64,000 nucleotides of DNA from Microbacterium radiodurans (GTDB lineage Bacteria; Actinomycetota; Actinomycetes; Actinomycetales; Microbacteriaceae), in NCBI RefSeq assembly GCF_008710705.1, contig NZ_VYRZ01000002.1:186001-250000 (forward strand), read 5' to 3'. The notes below the pieces were generated by a model. The model was not told where the DNA came from and ran no database searches. It was given only the letters and a program-made list of their open reading frames with translations. Position numbers and translations under genes: made by a program. Numbering within the stretch: position 1 is the stretch's first letter; the number at the start of each line of letters is the position of its first letter. This document shows, piece by piece, positions 1-6,888 of the stretch.

Positions 1-440
1 TAGCCGATGGCGTATCCGAGCACATCCGCGAGCTCCCACGTCCCGTGATCGCGCAGGAGGAGCAGCCAGGCATCGACCGCCCCGGGGATCGCCGCGGCGA
101 GAGCTCCCGCACCGGGCACCGCGTCGAGGCCTTCGCCGCGCATGTGGCCGATCGTCGCGCCGGCGGGAGCCGGACCCTGTCCGACGAGGACGCGGGGCGA
201 CGCCTCATCGGCGGCGTGGAACAGCCCGACGAGGTCGCCGCCCGGACCGTTCAGGTGCGGCTCGACGACATGGAGCACGAAGCCGCCCGCGACGACGGCG
301 TCGAACGCGTTGCCGCCCCGCTCGAGCACGGACTGCGCGGCGGCTGTGGCGAGCCAGTGCGTCGACGAGCTCATGCCGAACGTGCCGCGCAGCAGCGGCC
401 GGCTGAGATGCGCGGGCGGTGCGGAGAAAGGGCGATTCAC
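1..440 (-). CDS. gamma-glutamyltransferase family protein, N-terminal part (cut by window start)
   Basis: Reading leftwards from a GTG at 440, the frame stays open to the window edge (about 146 residues). It contains VLERGGNAFDAVVAGG and PHLNGPGGDLVGLF, the hallmark N-terminal motifs of the gamma-glutamyltranspeptidase family (Ntn hydrolases that cleave or transfer gamma-glutamyl groups from glutathione and related amides). The catalytic Thr and the small subunit lie outside the window, so activity cannot be judged. No signal peptide is evident in the first 30 residues, so a cytosolic member is possible. The GTG overlaps the stop of the upstream aminopeptidase gene by 4 bp (GTGA), which implies one transcript and coupled translation. 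Confidence 0.85.
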   Translation of the reverse strand, partial: MNRPFSAPPAHLSRPLLRGTFGMSSSTHWLATAAAQSVLERGGNAFDAVVAGGFVLHVVEPHLNGPGGDLVGLFHAADEASPRVLVGQGPAPAGATIGHMRGEGLDAVPGAGALAAAIPGAVDAWLLLLRDHGTWELADVLGYAIG

Positions 441-1870
441 GAGGCGAGTCGTGCGATCCAGGCCTCGACGTCGTCGGCGGTGCGGGGGATGCCGGCCGAC
501 AGGTTCACGGGGCCGTCCGCCGTCATGAGGATGTCGTCCTCGATGCGCACGCCGATGCCGCGATACTCGGCCGGCACGGTGAGGTCGTCGATCTGGAAGT
601 AGAGGCCGGGCTCGATCGTGAAGACCATGCCGGCTTCGAGGACGCCGTCGTAGTACATCTCGCGCCGGGCCTGCGCGCAGTCGTGGACGTCGATGCCGAG
701 GTGGTGGCTCGTCCCGTGCACCATGTAACGGCGATGCTGGCCGCCACGGTCGCCGTCGAGCGCTTCCTCGGCCGTGACCGGGAGCAGTCCCCACTCCGCG
801 ACGCGCCGCGCGATCACGCCCATGGCCGCCTCGTGGACGGATCGGAAGGTCGCACCGGGTCGCGCCGCGGCGAACGCGGTGTCGGCCGCCTCGCGGACGG
901 TCTCGTAGACACGGCGCTGGATGTCGGTGAAGCGACCCGAGACCGGCAGCGTGCGCGTGATGTCGGCGGTGTAGAGGCTGTCGACCTCGACACCGGCGTC
1001 GATGAGGATGAGGTCGCCCGGAACGACGGCGCCGTCGTTGCGGGTCCAGTGCAGGTAGCAGGCGTGCGGGCCCGAGGCGGCGATCGTGTCGTAGCCCTCG
1101 CCGTTGCCGTCCGTACGCGCGCGGCGGTGGAAGACCCCCTCGACGGCGCGTTCCCCGCGAGGCGTCGCGATGATGCGGGGCAGGTCGGCGACGATGTCGT
1201 CGAATCCGCGCGCCGTCGCGGCGACGGCCAGCCGCATCTGCTCGATCTCGACCTCGTCCTTCACGAGCCGGAGCTCGGACACGGCGCGGGTCAGATCGGC
1301 GTCGGCATCGACGACGAGGTCGCCGGCGCGCAGCTCGACGCGCTCGAGGTGCTCGGTCGCGACACCGAGCTCGATCGCGACCGCCGACAGCGACGGACGC
1401 GGGCCGATCCAGAACTCGCCGACCGAGGCGTCCGCGTAGAACTCCGCGGAGGTCCGGTCCGCACGGTCGCGCAGGTACAGGGTCGCCTCGTGGCCGTTCC
1501 CGGTGGGGTCGAGCACGAGCACGGAATCGGGGACCGCGTCCGCGCCCCACCCGGTCAGGTGCGAGAAGGCGGTGTGGGCGCGGAAGGGGTAGTCGGTGTC
1601 GTTGGAGCGCTGCTTGAGGGAGCCCGCGGGGATGACGAGGCGCCGGCCCGGGAACTGCTCCGACAGACGGGCCCGGCGCGCCGAGGCGGCAGCCGCCTGC
1701 GGACCGGGGCTCGCCGCGACCTCGCTCCGCTCGGCCCACCCGGTCGAGATCGTGTCGAGGAAGCCGCGGGGGAAGGGCTGTCGCCGGTTGGCGTTCTCCT
1801 CCGGCGCTTCGGTCGTCTCGCTCAGCTGCGGCTGCTCGGGGGTCGCGGTCTCGACGTCGCTCGTGCTCAT
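437..1870 (-). CDS. pepP: aminopeptidase P family protein (Xaa-Pro aminopeptidase, M24B)
   Basis: The product is 477 residues. An N-terminal creatinase/aminopeptidase P domain is followed by an M24 'pita-bread' domain. The dimetal ligands are visible in order: two Asp in LILIDAGVEVDSLYTADITR, His in HGTSHHLGIDVHD, Glu in FTIEPGLYF and Glu in GVRIEDD. It should remove N-terminal residues that precede proline, in the cytosol. The first roughly 30 residues are Glu/Pro-rich and unlike the fold. The ATG at 1870 is preceded by GGGAG. It is followed directly by the gamma-glutamyltransferase gene, and together they suggest peptide or glutathione turnover. Length is typical of actinobacterial PepP. 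Confidence 0.93.
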   Translation of the reverse strand: MSTSDVETATPEQPQLSETTEAPEENANRRQPFPRGFLDTISTGWAERSEVAASPGPQAAAASARRARLSEQFPGRRLVIPAGSLKQRSNDTDYPFRAHTAFSHLTGWGADAVPDSVLVLDPTGNGHEATLYLRDRADRTSAEFYADASVGEFWIGPRPSLSAVAIELGVATEHLERVELRAGDLVVDADADLTRAVSELRLVKDEVEIEQMRLAVAATARGFDDIVADLPRIIATPRGERAVEGVFHRRARTDGNGEGYDTIAASGPHACYLHWTRNDGAVVPGDLILIDAGVEVDSLYTADITRTLPVSGRFTDIQRRVYETVREAADTAFAAARPGATFRSVHEAAMGVIARRVAEWGLLPVTAEEALDGDRGGQHRRYMVHGTSHHLGIDVHDCAQARREMYYDGVLEAGMVFTIEPGLYFQIDDLTVPAEYRGIGVRIEDDILMTADGPVNLSAGIPRTADDVEAWIARLAS

Positions 1871-1922
1871 GCCACCAGTCTCCCACTCGCGCGCGGCGAT
1901 CGTGGTGTGTGGGGCGGGCGGT

Positions 1923-2936
1923 TCACCGCCGCGCGTATTGCACGACGAGCGGACGGTGGTCGCTTCCGGAGTCGTCGAGCGATCGGATCACGACGGATGC
2001 CACGGGCCGCCACGCGTCGGTGGCCATGATGTGGTCGATCGGTGCGCCCAAGCGCGACGGCACGTCGGTCGGCCAGGTGCCGACGCCGCCGCTGCCGGTC
2101 AGTCGCGCGGCATCCGTGCAGCGACCGAGGTCCGCTCCATCGATCCCCAGGCGGTCCATGTGGTCGACCGTCGCATTGAAGTCGCCGGCCATGATCACAT
2201 CGTCGGCCGCGCACTGATCGGCGAGCCACTGCAGGTCGCTCCGCCAGCCCGCCATCGCATCGGGACGGGGAGCCACGGCGTGCACGGCCACGACGATCGG
2301 GCCGTCTCCGTCGACGGGCATGGCGACGGCGCTCGGAACGATCGTGGTGTTGCTGGATCCGCCCGCCTCGGACTCGATGACGGCGTAGTCGCCGAGATCG
2401 GGCGAGATCAGCAGGGCCGTCGAGTTCGCGTCCCATCCGCCCTCGTACTCGTCGACGTGAGCCCACATGGGGTGACCGCGCTCGCCCATCGACACCGCCA
2501 CCGCGCGTCCGGTGTCGATGGTGGTCTCGGGCAGGGCGACGATGTCCGCCTGCATCGCCACGGCGGTCTCGGCGATGACGGCGGCGTCGGTCGCGGGTCC
2601 CGCCGTGTTCCAGGTCATGACGCGGATCTCGCCGTTCTCCTTCGGTGGGAGCTCGTCGGAGCCGAGCCCGCGCGAGACCAGCGTGAAGCCGCCGGCGCCG
2701 GCCGCGACGAGGAAGACGAGGGCCAGCGTGAGACAGAACGCGCGGATACGGCGACCGAGGGCGAAGACGAGGAAGAGAACCGCCAGCGCCGCGAACGCGA
2801 GCACCACGACGGGCCGGATCGACACGATCTGCGCGAAGGGGAACTCCCGCTCCTGGCGAAGCAGCTGGGGCCAGGTGACCAGCGCGGCGGCCCCCGCGCA
2901 CAGCAGCACGACGATGGCTCCGATCACCCGCTTCAC
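1923..2936 (-). CDS. membrane-anchored endonuclease/exonuclease/phosphatase (EEP) family protein
   Basis: The product is 337 residues. Three hydrophobic segments lie near residues 5-25, 43-60 and 68-88. An EEP (DNase I-like) domain follows with MTWNTAG, DIVALPETT (metal-binding Glu), MAGDFNAT and a C-terminal SDHRPL (catalytic Asp-His). The topology would place the phosphoesterase domain outside the membrane. The substrate (DNA, phosphoinositide or other phosphodiester) cannot be told from sequence. The GTG at 2936 lies 6 nt after a TAGAGT box and lacks a ribosome binding site, so translation is probably leaderless. The neighbouring PHP phosphatase gene is divergent. Confidence 0.85.
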   Translation of the reverse strand: MKRVIGAIVVLLCAGAAALVTWPQLLRQEREFPFAQIVSIRPVVVLAFAALAVLFLVFALGRRIRAFCLTLALVFLVAAGAGGFTLVSRGLGSDELPPKENGEIRVMTWNTAGPATDAAVIAETAVAMQADIVALPETTIDTGRAVAVSMGERGHPMWAHVDEYEGGWDANSTALLISPDLGDYAVIESEAGGSSNTTIVPSAVAMPVDGDGPIVVAVHAVAPRPDAMAGWRSDLQWLADQCAADDVIMAGDFNATVDHMDRLGIDGADLGRCTDAARLTGSGGVGTWPTDVPSRLGAPIDHIMATDAWRPVASVVIRSLDDSGSDHRPLVVQYARR

Positions 2937-2942
2937 GCCTCG

Positions 2943-2948
2943 ACTCTA
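2943..2948 (-). promoter_or_regulatory. -10 box of a leaderless promoter for the EEP gene
   Basis: TAGAGT on the minus strand ends 6 nt before the GTG at 2936, the spacing at which transcription would begin on the start codon. No Shine-Dalgarno sequence is present. The divergent PHP gene has its own box 33 bp away. Confidence 0.55.
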
Positions 2949-2980
2949 GAAGAGCGAGCCTGGGAGTTCACGGGCGCCGG

Positions 2981-2986
2981 TACGCT
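2981..2986 (+). promoter_or_regulatory. -10 box of a leaderless promoter for the PHP gene
   Basis: TACGCT is followed by 7 nt and then the ATG at 2994, with no ribosome binding site between. I see no good -35 element, which is common in actinobacterial promoters. Confidence 0.55.
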
Positions 2987-2993
2987 GTCGAGA

Positions 2994-3872
2994 ATGGGAT
3001 CAGTGCGCGCGGAGGGATCGTTCTCCGGTCCGAGCGACCTGCATCTGCATTCCCTGCGCTCCGATGGGACGGAGCCCCCCGCCGCCGTCGTGCACGCCGC
3101 GCATCGGCACGGACTGCGGACCATCGCGCTGACCGACCACGACACGACGGCCGGCTGGGCCGAGGCCGCGGAGGCCACGGCGTCCCTCGGGATGACGCTG
3201 CTCCCGGGGATGGAGTTGAGCGCGCGACACGAGTGGCGGACGGTCCACGTCCTCGCGTACCTCTTCGACCCGGACCACGCCGAGCTGCGCGCCGAGATGG
3301 AACGCATCCGCGCCGACCGCCTCGGGCGTGCCGAGCGCATCGTCCGGTCCATCGCCCGCGAGTACGACCTCAGCTGGGACGACGTCCTCGCGCAGACCCA
3401 GGTAGGGGCGACCGTGGGTCGCCCGCACATCGCGGACGCGCTCATCGCCCGCGGTTTCGTCCGCGACCGCGCCGAGGCCTTCGACGGCATCCTTCATCCC
3501 CGGCGCGGACACTTCGTTCCCCACTACGCGCCCGACCCCTTCACCGCCGTCGAACTCGTCGTCGCCGCCGGTGGCGTTCCCGTGCTCGCCCACCCGGCGC
3601 CGCACGGGCGCGAACGGATGATGGACGAGCGGACGCTCCGGGACCTGGTCCGCCACGGTCTGGCGGGCTTCGAGATCGGGCACCGCGAGAACACCGAGGA
3701 CGGGAAGGCGGCCCTGGCGTCGCTCGCCGCCGCGCTCGATCTGATCGTGACGGGTTCGAGCGACTACCACGGCCACGGCAAGCCGAATCAGCCGGGAGAG
3801 AACACGACGAGTGACGCCGCTGTCGCGCGCATCATCGCCGGGGCGCACGGAACGGCCCCCGTCTTCGCCTGA
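2994..3872 (+). CDS. PHP domain phosphoesterase (RNase AM / nucleoside bisphosphate phosphatase-like)
   Basis: The product is 292 residues. It begins with SDLHLHSLRSDGT (PHP motif I), then ALTDHDTTAG (motif II), PGMELSA, HVLAYLFD, LAHPAPHG and, near the end, GSSDYHGHGKPN. These give the His/Asp metal-binding set of the PHP superfamily in the TrpH/YciV arrangement. Members of that group hydrolyse 3',5'-nucleoside bisphosphates or trim RNA 5' ends. The frame is open far upstream, but the ATG at 2994, just after a TACGCT box, marks the real start because all conserved sequence lies downstream. It converges on the helicase gene, and its 3' end lies inside a terminator hairpin. Confidence 0.88.
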   Translation: MGSVRAEGSFSGPSDLHLHSLRSDGTEPPAAVVHAAHRHGLRTIALTDHDTTAGWAEAAEATASLGMTLLPGMELSARHEWRTVHVLAYLFDPDHAELRAEMERIRADRLGRAERIVRSIAREYDLSWDDVLAQTQVGATVGRPHIADALIARGFVRDRAEAFDGILHPRRGHFVPHYAPDPFTAVELVVAAGGVPVLAHPAPHGRERMMDERTLRDLVRHGLAGFEIGHRENTEDGKAALASLAAALDLIVTGSSDYHGHGKPNQPGENTTSDAAVARIIAGAHGTAPVFA

Positions 3873-3896
3873 GCGCTCTCCCCGACGGGGGCCGTT
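3851..3896. terminator. bidirectional terminator hairpin between convergent genes
   Basis: A perfect 13-bp inverted repeat (AACGGCCCCCGTC at 3851-3863 and its complement at 3884-3896, 20-nt loop) spans the stop codon of the PHP gene and the gap before the 3' end of the helicase gene. There is no strong T tract, as is usual in high-GC actinobacteria. Its position between converging genes supports a shared terminator. Confidence 0.65.
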
Positions 3897-3909
3897 GTGG
3901 GCGCGGGTG

Positions 3910-5376
3910 TCAGCCGGCCGCGGGCGCGGAGCCCGCACCCGCACCGCTGCCGGAGCCGCGGCGGCGACGCCGGCGGCGCGGGGCGGACTTGCCGTCGTGG
4001 TGCTCGGAACCGCCGCCGTCGTGCGTGCCGGCGCCCTCGCCCGATGCGGAGCGGTTCTCGGTCGCTGCGCCGTCGGTCGAACCGCCGCCCGAGCCGCGCG
4101 TCCGTCGGCGTCGCGGGCGACTCGCGCCCGCCTCGCCTCCGGCTTCGCCGGACACCGTCGGAACCGCCGCGGTGGCCGGCATCTTGCGCAGGCGCCCCTT
4201 CGTGCCCGCCGGGATGTCGAGGTCCTCGAACAGGTGCGGGCTCGAGGAGTACGTCTCGACCGGCTCGGGCTGGCCGAAGTCGAGGGCGCGGTTGATGAGG
4301 GCCCACTTGTGCAGGTCCTCCCAGTCGACGAAGGTCACGGCGATGCCGGTCTTGCCGGCACGGCCGGTGCGCCCGGCGCGGTGGAGATAGGTCTTCTCGT
4401 CGTCGGGGATGGTGTGGTTGATGACGTGCGTGACGTCGTCGACGTCGATCCCGCGGGCCGCGACGTCGGTCGCGATGAGGACGTCGCGCTTGCCCGCCTT
4501 GAAGCCGGCCATCGATCGCTCGCGAGCCTCCTGGCTCATGTCGCCGTGGACGGCGCCGGCGTTGAAGCCGCGGTCGCTCAGCTCGTCCACGAGTCGCTGG
4601 GCGGCCCGCTTGGTGCGGGTGAAGATGACGGTCTTGCCGCGACCCTCGGCCTGCAGGATGCGCGCGATGACCTCGTCCTTGTCGAGCGAGTGCGCACGGT
4701 AGACGAGATGCTTGATGTTCGCCTGCGTCAGTCCCTCGTCGGGGTCGCTCGCGCGGATGTGGATGGGGTTGGACATGAAGCGGCGCGCGAGGGCGACGAT
4801 GGGCCCGGGCATGGTGGCCGAGTAGAGCATCGTGTGCCGCACCGGTGCGACCTTCTGGAAGATCTTCTCGATGTCGGGGAGGAAGCCGAGGTCCAGCATC
4901 TTGTCGGCCTCGTCGAGGACGACCTCGGTGGCGTTCGACAGATCGAGCAGGCGCTGACCGGCGAGGTCGATGAGGCGGCCGGGCGTGCCGACGACGATCT
5001 GGGCGCCCGCCTTCAGCTGATCGATCTGACCCTCGTAGGCCTTCCCGCCGTAGATCGCGACGACGCTCGTCGAGCGGCCGCGCGTCAGCATGTCCATGTC
5101 TTCGTAGACCTGCACCGCGAGCTCGCGGGTCGGCACGACGATGAGCGCCTTGACACCCGGTGCGGGATCGAGACCCAGGCGCTGGACGACGGGGATGCCG
5201 AAGCCGAAGGTCTTGCCGGTGCCGGTCTTGGCCTGGCCGATGATGTCTTGGCCGGGAAGGCCGAGCGGGATGGTCTGCTCCTGAATGGGGAAGGCGTCGA
5301 CGATCCCCTTCTCGGCGAGGGAGTCGACGATGTCCTGGTCGATTCCGAGTTCGGCGAATGTTGTCATGGGTGACAT
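3910..5376 (-). CDS. rhlE: DEAD-box RNA helicase (RhlE-like)
   Basis: The product is 488 residues with two RecA-like domains: Q motif FPIQEQT, Walker A AKTGTGKT (about residue 50), PTREL, DEAD (about residue 155), SAT, and HRAGRTGRAG in domain 2. Residues from about 385 form a low-complexity Gly/Ser/Arg-rich tail with an Arg run (RRRRRRR), a probable RNA-binding extension. It should unwind RNA in decay or ribosome assembly. The first ATG (5376) and the one three codons later (5367) are both possible, and neither has a clear ribosome binding site. The order helicase, ferritin-like gene, DUF3107 matches the M. tuberculosis Rv3211-Rv3208A region. Confidence 0.93.
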   Translation of the reverse strand: MSPMTTFAELGIDQDIVDSLAEKGIVDAFPIQEQTIPLGLPGQDIIGQAKTGTGKTFGFGIPVVQRLGLDPAPGVKALIVVPTRELAVQVYEDMDMLTRGRSTSVVAIYGGKAYEGQIDQLKAGAQIVVGTPGRLIDLAGQRLLDLSNATEVVLDEADKMLDLGFLPDIEKIFQKVAPVRHTMLYSATMPGPIVALARRFMSNPIHIRASDPDEGLTQANIKHLVYRAHSLDKDEVIARILQAEGRGKTVIFTRTKRAAQRLVDELSDRGFNAGAVHGDMSQEARERSMAGFKAGKRDVLIATDVAARGIDVDDVTHVINHTIPDDEKTYLHRAGRTGRAGKTGIAVTFVDWEDLHKWALINRALDFGQPEPVETYSSSPHLFEDLDIPAGTKGRLRKMPATAAVPTVSGEAGGEAGASRPRRRRTRGSGGGSTDGAATENRSASGEGAGTHDGGGSEHHDGKSAPRRRRRRRGSGSGAGAGSAPAAG

Positions 5377-5485
5377 GCCTGTCTGGCGGTGAGAGGCCGC
5401 CGGGAGTACGGGTCCACGCCCTTCACTCAGCCACAGGCGCGGGGCCCCGGTCCGATGCCGGGGCGTGCACAGCCTATCGCGACCC

Positions 5486-5491
5486 TAGGCT
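5486..5491 (+). promoter_or_regulatory. -10 box of a leaderless promoter for the ferritin-like gene
   Basis: TAGGCT followed by 6 nt leads directly to the GTG start at 5498. There is no Shine-Dalgarno sequence. Confidence 0.55.
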
Positions 5492-5497
5492 GGAGCC

Positions 5498-6214
5498 GTG
5501 GCGACCTGGTTCTTCAAACGCAAACGACCCGTGGGGCGGACGCTCCGGCTGCGATCGCGCGGCGACTACGGCGACGTCCGACGCGTCGATTTCGAAGAGC
5601 TGGCACCCGACGTCGACACCTTCCTCGGGCAGGCCGCCTATCTGCAGCTCGGCTACTTCGAGACGCTCAGCGATCTCATCGCGGCGACGCCGGAGCTGGC
5701 CCAGAAGGAGTCGCTGAGCCTCGCGGCCGGCACCGCCCTGCTCAAGCACCGCGAGATCGTGGCCGTCATCCGTGATCGGGGCGCCGATCCGCTCGAGCTG
5801 ATGCTCCCGTTCCGCGAGCCTCTCGACGCGTTCCGCCGGGCCACCCACGGAGCGCGCCCGCTGGAATCCATGCTCTCGGTGCACCTGACGGCGGGGATGC
5901 TGGACGACTTCTACATCGCGCTCTCGGCCAGCTACGCCGAGACCGGCCGCGAGGTCGCGGTGATCCTCCGCGCACACGACGACCGCAGCGCGCTCGTGAA
6001 GATCATCACCGACGCGATCGCCGCGGACGAACAGTGGCGGGCCCTGCTCTCGATGTGGGGTCGCCGGCTCGTGGGCGACACCCTGATCATCGCCCGCGCG
6101 GCGCTCCGCCCGACGTTCCTCGACGCAGCGGACGAGAAGCGCGTCGAACCGACCTTCGCCGATGTCATGGCCGCGCACGCGCGGCGCATGGCCGCCATGG
6201 GTCTCGAGGCCTGA
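5498..6214 (+). CDS. ferritin-like fold protein (MiaE_2 / tRNA hydroxylase-like family)
   Basis: The product is 238 residues and almost wholly helical, with helices carrying Glu/His such as YLQLGYFETLSD, LLKHREIVAVI and MLDDFYIALSASYAE, consistent with a four-helix ferritin-like bundle. The family is annotated by similarity to the diiron tRNA-(ms2io6A) hydroxylase MiaE and is conserved beside the RhlE-type helicase in actinobacteria (Rv3210c position). The classical ExxH diiron ligands are not clearly arranged here, so hydroxylase activity is unproven. The GTG at 5498, following a leaderless promoter box, fixes the start. Confidence 0.75.
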   Translation: MATWFFKRKRPVGRTLRLRSRGDYGDVRRVDFEELAPDVDTFLGQAAYLQLGYFETLSDLIAATPELAQKESLSLAAGTALLKHREIVAVIRDRGADPLELMLPFREPLDAFRRATHGARPLESMLSVHLTAGMLDDFYIALSASYAETGREVAVILRAHDDRSALVKIITDAIAADEQWRALLSMWGRRLVGDTLIIARAALRPTFLDAADEKRVEPTFADVMAAHARRMAAMGLEA

Positions 6215-6226
6215 CGAGCTCCGGGA

Positions 6227-6517
6227 TCAGCTGATCCGCAGACGCCGCCGTTCGCTCGCGTCGTGGGCCGCGCGCACCCGCCGCAGCACCATCAGCACCG
6301 GCGCGACGACGACGACGGGAACCGCGACCGTCACGATCCAGATCAGCGGACCGGCGACGGTGAGGCCTGCCCAGGTCGCGATCAGCCAGGTGGCCGCGGC
6401 GACGACCGTGCCCAGCGCCGGCGCGAGCGCCGTGCCCCGGGACTCGCGCCCCGGCACGGCGAACTCGGCGGCGAGGCCGATCGCCGCGCCGAAGATGAGC
6501 GCGAGGATGATCTGCAT
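6227..6517 (-). CDS. small hypothetical membrane protein
   Basis: The product is 96 residues with hydrophobic segments at about residues 2-20, 33-52 and 54-78, ending in a basic tail RRVRAAHDASERRRLR. No family is recognised. It starts 3 bp after the stop of the DUF3107 gene on the same strand, so it is the second gene of a two-gene unit. The 3' end converges on the ferritin-like gene with only a 12-bp gap. Function is unknown. Confidence 0.7.
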   Translation of the reverse strand: MQIILALIFGAAIGLAAEFAVPGRESRGTALAPALGTVVAAATWLIATWAGLTVAGPLIWIVTVAVPVVVVAPVLMVLRRVRAAHDASERRRLRIS

Positions 6518-6520
6518 GCG

Positions 6521-6745
6521 TCAGGCCACGAAGCCGACGCGCCGTGACTGGTCGGTGCCGACCTCGACGAACGCGATCCCCGCGGTGGGAACGATGTAGG
6601 AGCTGCCCTTGATGTCGGTCAGCGTGACGAAGGCCGCACCCGAGGTGAGCGCTTCGCTGATCGTGCTGCGAACGGCTTCGGCCGATTCGCCCGATTCGAA
6701 GCCGAGCTCGCGGCCGGTGTTCGCGATGCCGATGCGGATCTCCAC
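6521..6745 (-). CDS. DUF3107 family protein
   Basis: The product is 74 residues starting VEIRIGIANTGRELGFES and ending TDQSRRVGFVA, a close match to the small actinobacterial DUF3107 family (Rv3208A/TB9.4 in M. tuberculosis). Function is unknown. The GTG at 6745 is preceded by a strong AGGAGGA ribosome binding site. The frame continues upstream, but only this start gives the compact family protein. Transcription probably starts near 6780 from a TAGAGT box, giving a short leader with a hairpin. Confidence 0.85.
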   Translation of the reverse strand: MEIRIGIANTGRELGFESGESAEAVRSTISEALTSGAAFVTLTDIKGSSYIVPTAGIAFVEVGTDQSRRVGFVA

Positions 6746-6760
6746 GTGACGTCCTCCTCC

Positions 6761-6780
6761 GCACCCGTTCCGGTGGGTGC
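6761..6780 (-). promoter_or_regulatory. hairpin in the DUF3107 leader
   Basis: A 20-bp inverted repeat (GCACCC, 8-nt loop, GGGTGC) lies immediately upstream of the ribosome binding site. It sits within the predicted leader downstream of the TAGAGT box at 6787-6792. It may mask or expose the binding site, or act only as a transcript stabiliser. Confidence 0.4.
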
Positions 6781-6786
6781 TTTCCG

Positions 6787-6792
6787 ACTCTA
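6787..6792 (-). promoter_or_regulatory. -10 box of the DUF3107 promoter
   Basis: TAGAGT on the minus strand lies 41 nt before the GTG at 6745. It predicts a leader of about 35 nt that includes the hairpin and an AGGAGGA ribosome binding site. This differs from the leaderless starts of neighbouring genes. Confidence 0.5.
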
Positions 6793-6875
6793 CGGCACCT
6801 GCGCCAGGCCACCGGCGACGCCTCTCACGCTGAGGGCGAACGTCTCGTCCGCGGGCGCGTGTCGGACACGGCGGA

Positions 6876-6881
6876 TACCGT
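6876..6881 (+). promoter_or_regulatory. -10 box of a leaderless promoter for adnA
   Basis: TACCGT followed by 7 nt leads to the ATG at 6889. The GGAGGG in between is too close to the start codon to act as a normal ribosome binding site. This supports 6889 over the upstream in-frame GTG at 6859. Confidence 0.55.
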
Positions 6882-6888
6882 GGAGGGC

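Noticed and set aside
45..602. A rightward frame over the first 600 bases
   Set aside because: The minus strand encodes recognisable gamma-glutamyltransferase and aminopeptidase P motifs here.
1596..2993. N-terminal extension of the PHP gene by 466 codons
   Set aside because: It is antisense to two real genes. A leaderless promoter box and all PHP motifs point to the ATG at 2994.
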